The notes under the pieces: model-generated
What the model saw: only the letters and a program-made list of their open reading frames with translations
What the model was told of the DNA's origin: nothing
Database searches by the model: none
In this document: positions 8,802 through 18,413 of the stretch, piece by piece
Layout: every line of letters begins with the position of its first letter
How positions within the stretch are numbered: position 1 is the first letter of the stretch
Made by a program: the position numbers and the translations under genes
From: Paraburkholderia gardini
Lineage (GTDB): Bacteria > Pseudomonadota > Gammaproteobacteria > Burkholderiales > Burkholderiaceae
DNA length: 64,000 bases
Assembly: GCF_907164575.1 (NCBI RefSeq)
Contig: NZ_CAJQYY010000002.1
Location: 124,001 to 188,000, forward strand
Direction: 5' to 3'

Positions 8802-8833
8802 CGCGTCAGCGCGTCAGCGCGTCAACCCGTCAA
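8802..8833. repeat. Four tandem copies of an 8-base unit
   Basis: CGCGTCAG occurs twice, followed by CGCGTCAA and CCCGTCAA. The array overlaps the stop codon (8830-8832) of the leftward secreted-protein gene, so a change in copy number would affect only its 3' end. Confidence 0.8.
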
Positions 8834-9378
8834 CGCCGTGCCGACACGACGACCTGGATGCCATCGCTGATCGTGACCGTCTTCGCGGTGCCGTTGGTCG
8901 GCATCGTGAAACGGACAACCTGGCTTACCGTCACGTCATTCGGACACTTGAGCTTCTGGCCGCCGGCCGTCACCGACTTCGTGCCCTTCGGCGCCTGAGC
9001 CTGGAAGTTCATCTGCACGGTAGCGGTACCGTCACTGGCGACGACCGGCGCGAGGCGCACCTGGGTCTGACGGATCATCGCGCCGTTCGCATCGACCGGC
9101 AGCGACGCGTAGTTCGGGCACTTGTCGGTGGCCGGAACAGGACCGCCGGGCGGCACGGTCTTCCAGGTGTAGTCGTCCATCTGGCCGGAGCGGATCTGGC
9201 GTGTCTCCTGCGAGTTGCCGAACTGCTTCGACATGACCTTGACCGTGTACTTGATCGGTCCGTCCATCGCCGACTGCGACGTGACCGTGATCGGCGTGGC
9301 GGCCTGCGACAGCGTCGCAAATCCACACACGACTGAAGCAGCAACAGAAACGGCGAAACATCTAAGGCTGGGACTCAT
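8830..9378 (-). CDS. Secreted protein of unknown function
   Basis: Protein of 182 residues. A Sec signal peptide is clear: basic start, hydrophobic core, and probable cleavage after SQA at about residue 26. The mature part is rich in beta-prone and Thr/Val residues and contains two cysteines (in DKCPNY and LKCPND) that could form a disulfide. I do not recognise a characterised domain; proteins of this size and shape are common among Burkholderia hypothetical proteins. It is a lone leftward gene convergent with fetAB, and its 3' end carries an octamer tandem repeat. Periplasmic or extracellular location is inferred from the signal peptide alone. Confidence 0.75.
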   Translation of the reverse strand: MSPSLRCFAVSVAASVVCGFATLSQAATPITVTSQSAMDGPIKYTVKVMSKQFGNSQETRQIRSGQMDDYTWKTVPPGGPVPATDKCPNYASLPVDANGAMIRQTQVRLAPVVASDGTATVQMNFQAQAPKGTKSVTAGGQKLKCPNDVTVSQVVRFTMPTNGTAKTVTISDGIQVVVSARR

Positions 9379-9551
9379 ATCGTCACCTCGTTGTTGTGCC
9401 GCTGCGCGCCCGCCATGCGGCCGCGTAGCCGTTGTTACGCGATACGCTACCCGTCTAGTCTACCGCCAGGCGGCAACGCGCGCGCTTCCGGCGGATCGGG
9501 TTTTACCCCGCTTGCGGCGCCGCCGTTTCTGCTCCTGCGTCTCTCCCTACG

Positions 9552-10568
9552 TCAAAACCCGGTCAGCACGAGCTTGCCGATCGCGCGGCCCTGTTCGAGC
9601 ATCGCATGCGCACGGCGCAGGTTCGCCGCGTTGACCGGGCCGAGATTCTCGCCGAGCGTCGTACGCAGCGTGCCGGCATCGATCAGCCGCCCCACCTCGG
9701 TCAGGAGCTTGTGCTGCTCGATCATGTCGGGCGTACCGAACATCGAACGCGTGAACATGAATTCCCAGTGGAACGCGGCGCTCTTCGCCTTCAGCAACTC
9801 GACGGCAACCGGCGCGCTGTTTTCCACGATCGTGCAGATACCGCCTTGCGGTTTGATGACAGCGGCGGCGGCCGGAAAATGCCGGTCGGTGTCGTTGAAT
9901 ATCAGCACGTAGTCGACCTGTTCATGGCCGAGCGCCTTCAGTTGCGACGGGATGTCCTTGAAGTGGTCGACGATATGGTCCGCACCGAGTCCGGTCGCCC
10001 ACTTCGCCGATTCGGGCCGCGATGCGGTTGCGATCACCTTCAGCTTGCCGAGCTGCTTCGCGAGCTGGATGCCGATCGAACCCACGCCGCCCGCGCCGCC
10101 GACGATCAGCACCGTCCGTCCGCTGTCCTTGCCTTCCGGCGAAACGCCGAGGCGCGAGAACAGCGCTTCCCATGCGGTGATGGCCGTCAGCGGTAATGCG
10201 GCTGCATGCGAGAAGTCGAGCGAAGCCGGCTTGCGCCCGACGATCCGCTCGTCGACGAGGTGATATTCGCTGTTCGCGCCCGGTCGCGTGATGCTGCCCG
10301 CATAGAACACGGGATCGCCGACCTTGAAGAGCGTGACGTCAGGGCCGACTGCGGCAACCGTTCCGGCCGCATCCCAGCCGAGCACGCGCGGCGTGGCCTC
10401 GGTCTGGTCTTTCGGGGCGCGCACCTTGGTGTCCACCGGGTTCACGGAAATCGCTTCCACCTTGACGAGCAGGTCGTGGCCGGTGGCCTCGGGTCTGGCG
10501 ATCTCGATGTCGATGAGCGATTCGGGGTTGTCGATGGGCAGATAGCGATGAAGACCGACAGCTTTCAT
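9552..10568 (-). CDS. Zinc-type alcohol dehydrogenase / quinone oxidoreductase family protein
   Basis: Medium-chain dehydrogenase/reductase of 338 residues. An N-terminal GroES-like domain contains the NPVDTKVR stretch typical of quinone-reductase-like members. The Rossmann segment GGAGGVGSIGIQLAK at about 153-167 binds NAD(P)H. The structural and catalytic zinc cysteines of true alcohol dehydrogenases are not evident, so zinc is probably absent in spite of the family name. The start at 10568 has GGAG seven bases upstream; an ATG at 10586 would add six residues. The gene is divergent from a LysR regulator with 167 bases between them, a layout that usually means the regulator controls it. The substrate is unknown. 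Confidence 0.82.
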   Translation of the reverse strand: MKAVGLHRYLPIDNPESLIDIEIARPEATGHDLLVKVEAISVNPVDTKVRAPKDQTEATPRVLGWDAAGTVAAVGPDVTLFKVGDPVFYAGSITRPGANSEYHLVDERIVGRKPASLDFSHAAALPLTAITAWEALFSRLGVSPEGKDSGRTVLIVGGAGGVGSIGIQLAKQLGKLKVIATASRPESAKWATGLGADHIVDHFKDIPSQLKALGHEQVDYVLIFNDTDRHFPAAAAVIKPQGGICTIVENSAPVAVELLKAKSAAFHWEFMFTRSMFGTPDMIEQHKLLTEVGRLIDAGTLRTTLGENLGPVNAANLRRAHAMLEQGRAIGKLVLTGF

Positions 10569-10735
10569 GGAGCACTCCTGATTCACAGATTCGGTTCGAA
10601 ACGGGCGACCGCCACGCCGCAGCGGGCTTTCTGCCCTCGACGGCGCGTTTCGGTCGGGTTGATGTCATCGTAGGCCGTTCTGTATTCTTCTAAAACCATC
10701 ATAATGACTGAAACATTTTCTTGATTTTCCGAATA

Positions 10736-11674
10736 ATGACCTCTCTTCGACCGCAACGAGAACGGGAACGACTCGATCTGCTCGACGTCGCGCTGTTCGT
10801 GCGCGCCGCGCTGCTGAACAACCTGTCGGCAGCCGGGCGCGAATTCGGGCTGTCGGCCGCCGTGGCGAGCGCGCGGATCGCGAGTCTGGAGCAGTTGCTC
10901 GGCGCGCGGCTTCTGCATCGTACGACGCGCCGTATCAGCCTCACGCAGGACGGCGAAGCGTTCATGACGCACGCGCAGACGCTGCTCGATGCCGCCGATA
11001 CGGCGCGCGGCTCGGTCGGCAATGCGCAGTCGGGGCCGCAAGGCCGGTTGCGCGTGACGATGCCTTCGTCGTTCGGGCGTCAGCACGTGTCGCCCGTGAT
11101 GCCGGCGTTCCTGCGGCAATATCCGGGTGTGAGCATCGACCTGCGTCTGACCGACCAGATGGTCGATCTCGTCGACGCCGGGATCGACGTCGCGATACGG
11201 CTCGGCGCGCTGAAGGATTCGTCGCTGGTTGCGCGGCGGCTTGCGGTGAACCACCGCGTGATCTGCTGTTCGCCTGCGTATCTGGAAGCGCACGGAACAC
11301 CACGGCACCCGTCCGATCTCGCCGATCATGAGTGCGTGATGCTCTCGGATCAACGCGACTGGGGGTTCGTGACGCCCACCGGCCGGGTCAACGTGCGCGT
11401 GAACGGCCGGTTCGCCACCGACAACGGCGAGGTAATTCGCGACGCGTTGCTCGACGGCTTCGGCATCGCGCTGAAGTCGACGTGGGACGTCGCGGCGTAC
11501 CTGCGCAGCGGCGAACTCGTGACGATCCTCGACACCTATCCGCTCGCCGAGACGGTGGCGATCTGGGCGGTGTACCCGACGCGCACCTTCGTACCGCCAA
11601 AGACGCTCGCCTTCATCGACTTTCTCGCGGCGCATTTCGGCGATCCGCCGTACTGGGATCAGGTGCCGCGCTAG
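10736..11674 (+). CDS. LysR family transcriptional regulator
   Basis: Regulator of 312 residues. The N-terminal winged helix-turn-helix covers about residues 16-75 (AAGREFGLSAAVASARIASLEQ region), followed by the periplasmic-binding-like effector domain (about 100-305). It belongs to the subgroup in which the recognition helix is followed by RLLHRTTRRISLT. It is transcribed away from the oxidoreductase gene at 9552-10568, which is its most likely target. The start at 10736 has no strong ribosome site and a TTG 15 bases upstream is possible. Effector unknown. Confidence 0.85.
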   Translation: MTSLRPQRERERLDLLDVALFVRAALLNNLSAAGREFGLSAAVASARIASLEQLLGARLLHRTTRRISLTQDGEAFMTHAQTLLDAADTARGSVGNAQSGPQGRLRVTMPSSFGRQHVSPVMPAFLRQYPGVSIDLRLTDQMVDLVDAGIDVAIRLGALKDSSLVARRLAVNHRVICCSPAYLEAHGTPRHPSDLADHECVMLSDQRDWGFVTPTGRVNVRVNGRFATDNGEVIRDALLDGFGIALKSTWDVAAYLRSGELVTILDTYPLAETVAIWAVYPTRTFVPPKTLAFIDFLAAHFGDPPYWDQVPR

Positions 11675-11711
11675 CGCTGCGCGTGCGGCTGGTGATCCCG
11701 ACCGCTTGCGC

Positions 11712-12035
11712 TCAACGCCGTCCGCGCGATCCGCCCGCTGGCTTCGAGGCCGGGTTCCGGTTCGTATTCGACTCGTTTTGCGTGCGCTGCTGATACTCAT
11801 CGCCGCCGCGCCGGTCGGTGTCTTCGAGACCGTGTTCGACATCGTGATGCGCCTGCTTGCCGACCCGATGGGGTTCCTGATCGTGGTGGCCGCCCGGATC
11901 CTGATCGGCTTCGTGCGGCAGCGGCGCGTTGTCATCGGCGGGCGGCCGGGCGTGACCCGTCGACGAGTCGCGCTCGCGTTTGCTGGACGTCTCGCGACCG
12001 TGGGTCGTCGTCGAGGTTTGCGGTGATGTTTTCAT
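11712..12035 (-). CDS. Small hydrophilic protein downstream of ligD
   Basis: Protein of 107 residues with almost no large hydrophobic residues. It is rich in Asp, Glu, His, Arg, Thr and Gly and ends in GGSRGRR, so it is probably disordered. It is supported by a strong ribosome site (AGGAGA eight bases before the ATG) and by its position 59 bases after ligD on the same strand, which makes it the likely last gene of the Ku-LigD transcript. I recognise no family. A role in end joining or in stress-phase DNA binding would be pure inference. A rightward reading frame through the same bases has a membrane-like stretch but no ribosome site. Confidence 0.55.
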   Translation of the reverse strand: MKTSPQTSTTTHGRETSSKRERDSSTGHARPPADDNAPLPHEADQDPGGHHDQEPHRVGKQAHHDVEHGLEDTDRRGGDEYQQRTQNESNTNRNPASKPAGGSRGRR

Positions 12036-12094
12036 CGTGCTTCTCCTGTTCCCTGTTCTGGTTGGGCGAGCCCGCCAGCGGGCCGCGCATTGGC

Positions 12095-14857
12095 TCATTC
12101 GGGTCCTGCCTGGTCGAGCCGCTTCTTCATCGCGGCAGTGATTCGTTGACGCGTCTTCGCGTAACCCGCCCACGGGTCTGTCTTCAGTGCATCGAGCCGT
12201 TCGTGCAGGTTCGCAATAGTCCATTGGTCGCCGGCCTGGGTGTCCGGCACTTCGTCCCATGAGAGCGGCACGGAAACCCCGAGGCCCGGCCGCGCGCGCG
12301 CCGAAAACGCCGCCACCGTGCTCGACCCGCGGTTGTTGCGCAGATAGTCGACGAAGATTTTTCTCCTGCGGTTCCGTGCGCCCATCTTCGCGGCGAAATG
12401 CGTGGGCAGCGTCGTCGCCATGTGTTGCGCGATGGCCTGCGAGAACGCCTTCACTTCGTCCCAGCCGGCCTTGTTCGCCAGCGGCACGACGACGTGCAAG
12501 CCCTTGCCGCCACTCGTCTTGCAGAACGACATGAGGCCAAGTTCCTCAAGCAGCGAGCGTGTAAGCAACGCGGCCTCGATCATCTTGTCCCAGCCAAGCG
12601 ACGGATCCGGATCGAGATCGAACACCACGCGATCCGGCTTCCCGATGTTCGATGCCACGGCGTTCCATGTATGCAACTCGATCGTGCCCATCTGCGCCGC
12701 GCCGATGAGCGCGTCGACGCTGTCGATCGTGATCAACGGCGGATGATCGGGATCGAGACCGGGATGTTGCGTCACGTTGGGGATCGACAGTTTCTGGCTG
12801 TGCTTCTGGAAGAACAGTTCGCCGCCGATGTCCTCCGGCGCACGCACGAGAGAAACGGGACGGTCCTGCAAATGCGGCAGGATCCAGCGCGCCACCGATT
12901 CGTAGTAGCGCACGAGATCGATCTTCCGCGTGCCGGTGCTCTTGTCGATCACACGGTCGGGATGCGAGACGCGCACGCCCGCGACCGTCGTTTCGCCGGC
13001 TTTCGTTGCAGCGCGTTTTGTCGCCCGTTTTGTGGCGACGCTTCCCGTCGACGACTCTTTATCGCTCTGCTTCGAAGCACGCCGCTTCGGCGTGGACGCT
13101 ACCGTCATGGCTTCACCGGATGACTGTTCCACTTCGGCTCCCTTGTGAGGCACTTCCTTGACGATCTGCCGCGCCGGCTTGTCGCGACGCAGACTGACGA
13201 ACGACGCCTGACGCACGATTCGCTCGCTGGTCCATTCCGCGAAATTGCATTCGGCGACGAGTTCCGGTTCGACCCAGTGCACCGGCGTACGGCTGCGCTC
13301 GCGCGGTGCGTCCGCAAACGGCATGTGCTGCGTTTCGAGTGCGTCGAGTTCCTTTTTCACCGAGCGCAGCGTCGCCGCATCGAAACCCGTACCGACGCGC
13401 CCCGCGTACTGGAGCTTGCCGCGTGTATCGTAGACACCGAGCAGCAACGCGCCGAAAGCGGCCCGACTGCCGGCCGGCCCCGTATATCCGCCGATCACGA
13501 ACTCCTGGCGCCGCCGGCACTTGAGCTTGATCCACGACGAGGTGCGCCCCGCGCGATAGAGACTGTCGCGACGCTTGCCAATGATGCCTTCGAGCGCCAT
13601 GTCGCACGCGCTTTCAAGCAGGGCGTCGGCGCTGAAACCGAAGTCGTCTGAATAACGCAGTACGTCGTGCTTCAGTGGCTCGAGCAACGCCTTGAGAATC
13701 GCGCGGCGCTGCACGAGCGGCACGCCCCGCAGGTCGTAGCCGTTCAGAAACGGCACGTCGAAGAAATAGACCGTGATGTCCTGCGCGCGGTTGGCATCGA
13801 ACGCGTTCTGCAGAAGCTGGAAGCTCGGCACACCGTTATTGTCGAGCGCGACGGCCTCGCCGTCGAGCCACGCCGATTCGATGTCGAGTTCCGCGAGCGC
13901 GTCGGCCTGCTGGCGAAATCGTGGTGTCCAGTCGTTGCCGGTGCGCGTGAAAACCTGCACGACCGCCGGCTTCCTCGCATGGTGATCGATGCGTGCCAGC
14001 ACACGATACCCGTCGAACTTGATCTCGTACGACCATTCGTCGCCAGGCGGCGCGGTATCGACGAGCGTCGCGAGTTGCGGCTTGAGACTCGCTGGCAACG
14101 CCGCTTTTTTCGCGCCTTCGATAGAGGGTGAGACCGCCAGTTCCCGCAGCGATTTCACACTGCGGGCCGCGACGGTGTCCGTCTTCTTCGAATCGGCTGC
14201 GGTGGCACGTTTTTTCGCGGCCGACTTTTTAATCGCCGGCGTGCTCTTTTTCGACGCTCCGTGTTTGCCGCCGTCGAGTACGCTGCCCGGCAACTTCTTC
14301 AGCACGTCGTACGCGTTTTCGTCGCGCGCTTCGGCATCGCGTTCCTTGATGAGAAGCCATTGCTCCTTGTCGCCGCTGCCGCGCATGTGACTGCGCACGA
14401 GCATCCAGCCGCCGCGCAGCTTTTCACCATGCAGTTCGAACTTGAGCTTGCCTGCCCGGTATGACTCGCGCGCATGCGCTTCACCGCCTGCGGGCTCCCA
14501 TGTACCGCGATCCCAGACGATCACGTCGCCCGCGCCGTAGTTGCCCTCGGGAATCGAGCCTTCGAACGAACCGTATTCCACTGGATGATCCTCGACGTGC
14601 ACCGCGAGACGCTTCATCGACGGATCCAGACTCGGCCCTTTCGGCACGGCCCACGACAGCAGCGTGCCGTCAAGTTCGAGCCGGAAGTCGTAGTGAAGCC
14701 GACGCGCATCGTGCTCCTGAATGACGTACGAGAGCGCGTGCGCACGGCCGCGCGTCGACGTCTTCGCGGGTGCGCGCTTTTTCACCGGCACGCCGGACGG
14801 CTCCGGTGTTTCGTCGAAACGACGTTTGCGCGTGTAGCGATCGAGTCTGTCGGTCAT
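12095..14857 (-). CDS. ligD: DNA ligase D (phosphoesterase-ligase-polymerase)
   Basis: Three-domain end-joining enzyme of 920 residues. A 3'-phosphoesterase domain at about 40-185 shows HDARRLHYDFRLELDG and the HVEDHP/PEGNYG motifs. A Lys-rich linker (about 195-245) leads to the ATP-dependent ligase domain, with nucleotidyl lysine K280 in KFDGYR, then an OB fold to about 575. After a second Lys/Thr-rich linker the primase-polymerase domain starts near 630; the metal-binding DLDPD is near 745. The phosphoesterase-ligase-polymerase order is one of the common arrangements. The start at 14857 has AGGA upstream. It follows ku by 52 bases, so the two form an end-joining operon for repair of double-strand breaks, probably in non-growing cells. 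Confidence 0.95.
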   Translation of the reverse strand: MTDRLDRYTRKRRFDETPEPSGVPVKKRAPAKTSTRGRAHALSYVIQEHDARRLHYDFRLELDGTLLSWAVPKGPSLDPSMKRLAVHVEDHPVEYGSFEGSIPEGNYGAGDVIVWDRGTWEPAGGEAHARESYRAGKLKFELHGEKLRGGWMLVRSHMRGSGDKEQWLLIKERDAEARDENAYDVLKKLPGSVLDGGKHGASKKSTPAIKKSAAKKRATAADSKKTDTVAARSVKSLRELAVSPSIEGAKKAALPASLKPQLATLVDTAPPGDEWSYEIKFDGYRVLARIDHHARKPAVVQVFTRTGNDWTPRFRQQADALAELDIESAWLDGEAVALDNNGVPSFQLLQNAFDANRAQDITVYFFDVPFLNGYDLRGVPLVQRRAILKALLEPLKHDVLRYSDDFGFSADALLESACDMALEGIIGKRRDSLYRAGRTSSWIKLKCRRRQEFVIGGYTGPAGSRAAFGALLLGVYDTRGKLQYAGRVGTGFDAATLRSVKKELDALETQHMPFADAPRERSRTPVHWVEPELVAECNFAEWTSERIVRQASFVSLRRDKPARQIVKEVPHKGAEVEQSSGEAMTVASTPKRRASKQSDKESSTGSVATKRATKRAATKAGETTVAGVRVSHPDRVIDKSTGTRKIDLVRYYESVARWILPHLQDRPVSLVRAPEDIGGELFFQKHSQKLSIPNVTQHPGLDPDHPPLITIDSVDALIGAAQMGTIELHTWNAVASNIGKPDRVVFDLDPDPSLGWDKMIEAALLTRSLLEELGLMSFCKTSGGKGLHVVVPLANKAGWDEVKAFSQAIAQHMATTLPTHFAAKMGARNRRRKIFVDYLRNNRGSSTVAAFSARARPGLGVSVPLSWDEVPDTQAGDQWTIANLHERLDALKTDPWAGYAKTRQRITAAMKKRLDQAGPE

Positions 14858-14909
14858 GATCCTGGTCGTTGCGATCTGGAGCAAGGAAAGCAGGTGTGCT
14901 CACGCTCTG

Positions 14910-15881
14910 TCATGCGGCGCGACGCTTGCGCGGCGGCGCGTTTTTCGGGCCGTCGCCGTTCGTTGCACGGCGCGTGGCCGTTTGCGCCTTCTTGCGCGGC
15001 GCGACGCGTTTGACCGGCGCTTCGAGCGCCTCGTCTTCGTCTTCCTCTTCCTCTTTCTTTACGGCGCGCGAAGCGGGCTTGCCCTTACCCCGTCCAAGAC
15101 TGCGCTTGAGCAGGTCGGAGAGATCGAGAATGTCGGCGGAGCGATGCGGTTGGGTGTCTTCCTCGACCTCGCTGATTTCCTCGGTCTTGCCCGCACGAAC
15201 CTTTTTATCGACGAGCGCCATGATGTCGTCGCGAAACGTGTCGTGATACGCGGCAGGGTCCCATCCCTCGCTCATGTCGTCGATGAGCTTCTTAGCCATG
15301 TCGAGTTCGCGCGTGCTCACGCCCGATGCCTTGACCCCTTCGGAGGGCAGCTTGAGTTCGTCGAACGGGCGCACTTCGTCGGCCCAGCGCAGCGTGTTGA
15401 GCGCGAGCACCGGACCCACCGGAATCAGCGCGGCCAGATGCTGCTTGTTGTGCAGCACGACGTTCGCGACGCCAATCTTTGCCGACGATTTCATGGCCTC
15501 GCGCAGCAACGCATAAACCTTTTCGCCCTTGCGATCGGGCGCGAGGTAATACGGCGTGTCGAGATAAAGAAATGAAATATCGGACGCATCGACGAAGGCG
15601 AGAATATCGACGGTCTGCGTCGATTCCGGATTGGCCGAGCGGATCTCCGCATCGGAGAGCACGACGTACTGCCCTTTCTCGTATTCGAAGCCGCGCACGA
15701 TGTTCTCGCGCGTGACTTCCTTGCCGGTGCGCTTGTTGATCTGCCGGTAGCCGATCGGGTCGATCGACCGTTTGTCGAGCAGGTTGAAGCCGACCTTTTC
15801 GGACTTCGTCGCCGGATACAACTGCACCGGAACATGCACGAGTCCGAAGCTGATCGCGCCCTTCCAGATCATGTGTGCCAT
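14910..15881 (-). CDS. ku: Ku protein (non-homologous end joining)
   Basis: Ku homodimer subunit of 323 residues. The Ku core (about 1-250) begins MAHMIWKGAISFGLV, a hallmark of bacterial Ku. The C-terminal tail from about 265 is rich in Lys, Arg and Glu, as in Ku proteins whose extension helps bind DNA and recruit LigD. The start at 15881 is supported by GAGGAG eight bases upstream; the upstream ATG at 16070 would add 63 residues with no match to the family. It precedes ligD on the same strand. Confidence 0.95.
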   Translation of the reverse strand: MAHMIWKGAISFGLVHVPVQLYPATKSEKVGFNLLDKRSIDPIGYRQINKRTGKEVTRENIVRGFEYEKGQYVVLSDAEIRSANPESTQTVDILAFVDASDISFLYLDTPYYLAPDRKGEKVYALLREAMKSSAKIGVANVVLHNKQHLAALIPVGPVLALNTLRWADEVRPFDELKLPSEGVKASGVSTRELDMAKKLIDDMSEGWDPAAYHDTFRDDIMALVDKKVRAGKTEEISEVEEDTQPHRSADILDLSDLLKRSLGRGKGKPASRAVKKEEEEDEDEALEAPVKRVAPRKKAQTATRRATNGDGPKNAPPRKRRAA

Positions 15882-16085
15882 CGTGCGCTCCTCGAAGCCT
15901 GGAACTGGAGCGAAGCAGCAAGCGTGCCACGGACGCCGTCGACCATTCGCGCCACGCCTGAGCGCGCGGCGGCGTTTCAGGCGCGCGCCCACGCAGCGTG
16001 AGGAAGCTGTAAGTCTTGCGTGGCACAGGAAAAAGATGCGGACTGAGGGCGCGTCCTCATGCTGGACCAATGCGGGATTAACGCC

Positions 16086-17312
16086 CTAGCGAACCTGACA
16101 GGGCACAGCCGCGTAGCCGCGAAAGCGCACGCGCCCGCCTCTCACCGGTTCGCCGCTCAGCCGGTATGCCGGAAAGCGCCGCACGAACCGGCCAATCGCA
16201 ATGCGCGCTTCGAGCCGCGCGAGCGACAGTCCCGCGCACTGATGGATGCCGAAGCCGAACGCGAGATGCCGGTTGGGCTCGCGGCGAATGTCGAACCGGT
16301 CCGGCTCCGCGAACTGTTCCGGGTCGCGATTCGCCGCGCCAATGCACAACGTGACCGGCGTGCCTTTCGCTACCGCGACACCGCCGATTTCCGTATCGAC
16401 CGTCGCCATGCGATTGCCCAGCTGGTTCGAGCTTTCGAAGCGCAGGCATTCTTCCACCGCGCTCGCGATCAGGTCCGGTTCGCGTTGCAGCGCCGCGCGC
16501 GCGTCAGGCCATTCGCTGAGCGTGACGATGCCGTTGCCGATCAGGTTCGTCGTCGTCTCGTGGCCTGCGTTGAGGATGAAGATGCAGTTCTGCAGCAACT
16601 CGGCTTCGGAAAGACGCTCGCCTTCGGTTTCGCCTTCAATCAGGCACGTCAGCACATCGTGCTGCGGATCGCCCGGTGTACGGCGACGGGCGGCGACCAG
16701 TTCCTTCAGATAGTTCACGAAACCGGTCACCGCGCGATTGCCCCGTTCGAGTTGCGCTTCGGTCAGCACGGGTTCGAGCGCGCCGAGAATGGCGAGCGAC
16801 CACTCGCGCAACGGCCCGCGTTCCTTGTGCGGCACGTCGAGCAGATTGCCGATCACCTCGACTGGAATCGCCGACGCGAACGCACCGATCAGATCGATCT
16901 CGCCGCGCTCTTCCGCGGCATCGAGCAAACCGTCGACGAGCCGGATCAGACCCGGCTCCATCGCCGCGATCGCACGCGCCGTCAGCGCGCCAGCGATCAG
17001 CTTGCGCACCCGTGTATGTAGCGGCGGGTCGTTGAAGACGAGGCTCGTCGTGTGATGCTCATATAGCGGCGATTCGCCGTATTTCGGCCGGAACTCGACC
17101 GTCTTGTCGGAACTGAATGCTTTCGGATCGCGATACACCGCCTGCACGTCGCGATAGCGCGTGAGAAAGAGCGAGCCGTCCCGCATGCGCCTGACCGGTT
17201 CATGCGTGCGCAGCGCACGATAGACCGGATAAGGATCGTCATGGAACGCGGGCGTCAGATGGCGAAGGTCAAAATCGCGGGCGAGTGCGCGTTCGTCAAT
17301 GTCTGAAGGCAT
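16086..17312 (-). CDS. Cytochrome P450
   Basis: Soluble bacterial P450 of 408 residues. The I-helix oxygen-activation motif AGHETT (about 250-255), the K-helix ExxR in EECLR (about 288-292) and the haem loop FGFGIHQCAG with the cysteine ligand near residue 356 are all present. It resembles class I P450s that need a ferredoxin and a reductase, which are not encoded nearby. GGAG seven bases before the ATG supports the start. It is followed by ku after 204 bases, so it may not share that transcript. The substrate cannot be told from sequence. Confidence 0.92.
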   Translation of the reverse strand: MPSDIDERALARDFDLRHLTPAFHDDPYPVYRALRTHEPVRRMRDGSLFLTRYRDVQAVYRDPKAFSSDKTVEFRPKYGESPLYEHHTTSLVFNDPPLHTRVRKLIAGALTARAIAAMEPGLIRLVDGLLDAAEERGEIDLIGAFASAIPVEVIGNLLDVPHKERGPLREWSLAILGALEPVLTEAQLERGNRAVTGFVNYLKELVAARRRTPGDPQHDVLTCLIEGETEGERLSEAELLQNCIFILNAGHETTTNLIGNGIVTLSEWPDARAALQREPDLIASAVEECLRFESSNQLGNRMATVDTEIGGVAVAKGTPVTLCIGAANRDPEQFAEPDRFDIRREPNRHLAFGFGIHQCAGLSLARLEARIAIGRFVRRFPAYRLSGEPVRGGRVRFRGYAAVPCQVR

Positions 17313-17457
17313 GGCGAGTCTCCGGCTGTCGTCTGTTTGCGTTCGTTTGTGCTTTTTGCCCGGCGCGCCTTGCCTGCATGCCGCACGGGCGTGCCATCCG
17401 TCGTGAGAGTATGCCGCACCGCACGTTCATCCTGCCGAAGCGCTCACGCCGAACCGT

Positions 17458-17463
17458 TACAAT
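17458..17463 (+). promoter_or_regulatory. Candidate serB -10 element
   Basis: TACAAT preceded by T lies 64 bases before the serB start codon. The -35 region is not convincing. Confidence 0.35.
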
Positions 17464-17527
17464 AGCCGGATTCCCGCGCGTGCACGCGCCCGCCCGATAC
17501 CCGCCCCGTGCCTTTACCTGCGTCGAC

Positions 17528-18367
17528 ATGAACCTCGTCATCCAAAGCCTCGCGCCGATCGCCGAAACCCATTTCAAACCCCTCGTCGGGCTTGCGCGCG
17601 GCATGCGCGCGACGCCGCTCGACACCCGCACGCTTCGAATCGAGGACGCGAACCCGTTGCAGCGCGCCGATCTCGACGTGTACTGCGGGACGCACCAGCT
17701 CGACTACGCGTTTATCGAACCGGGCCGTCAGTTGCGCGATTTTGGCCTCGTCGCCATGGACATGGATTCGACGCTCATCACGATCGAATGCATCGATGAA
17801 ATCGCCGATTTTTGCGGGCTGAAAGCACAGGTCGCGGCGATCACCGAAGCGTCGATGCGTGGCGAAATCAAGGACTTCAACGAAAGCCTGACACGCCGCG
17901 TCACGCTGCTCGAAGGACTCGATGCAAGCGCGCTTGAGCGCGTGTACGAAGAGCGGCTCCAGCTGTCGCCGGGTGCTGAGCGGATGCTCGCGGGCGCAAA
18001 GGCGGCCGGCCTGAAAACGCTGCTGGTTTCCGGCGGTTTCACGTTCTTCACCGAAAAACTGAAGGCGCGCCTCGGGCTCGATTTCACGCGCGCGAATACG
18101 CTCGAAATCGTCGATGGCAAGCTGACCGGGCGTGTGACCGGCGAGGTCGTCGACGCCGACGTCAAGGCGCGTACGTTGCGCGAAACCTGCGCGCAGCTCG
18201 GCATCGAGCCAGCGCGCGCCATCGCGATGGGCGACGGCTCGAACGATCTGAAGATGATGGCCGAGGCAGGCCTGTCGGTCGCGTTTCGCGCGAAGCCGGT
18301 GGTGCGCGAGGCGGCAAGCGTCGCGTTTAACTTCGTCGGCCTCGACGGATTGCTCCGGTTGTTCTGA
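17528..18367 (+). CDS. serB: Phosphoserine phosphatase
   Basis: HAD-superfamily enzyme of 279 residues that completes serine synthesis by dephosphorylating phosphoserine. An N-terminal regulatory part (1-70) precedes the nucleophile motif MDMDST (D78, D80). Motif II is LLVSGGFTFF, followed by a conserved lysine, and motif III is MGDGSNDLKMM. The start at 17528 is chosen on fit to family length; a longer frame upstream has no support. The gene is followed by a strong two-way hairpin terminator shared with metC. Confidence 0.93.
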   Translation: MNLVIQSLAPIAETHFKPLVGLARGMRATPLDTRTLRIEDANPLQRADLDVYCGTHQLDYAFIEPGRQLRDFGLVAMDMDSTLITIECIDEIADFCGLKAQVAAITEASMRGEIKDFNESLTRRVTLLEGLDASALERVYEERLQLSPGAERMLAGAKAAGLKTLLVSGGFTFFTEKLKARLGLDFTRANTLEIVDGKLTGRVTGEVVDADVKARTLRETCAQLGIEPARAIAMGDGSNDLKMMAEAGLSVAFRAKPVVREAASVAFNFVGLDGLLRLF

Positions 18368-18413
18368 CGCGCCTGACGCGCGCACAGCGCACGTACAACG
18401 TATCGCCTGGAAT

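Noticed and set aside
11706..12026. Rightward 106-residue frame with membrane-like stretches opposite the small hydrophilic protein
   Set aside because: It has no ribosome site, while the leftward frame has a strong one and an operon position. High-GC antisense frames often look like this.
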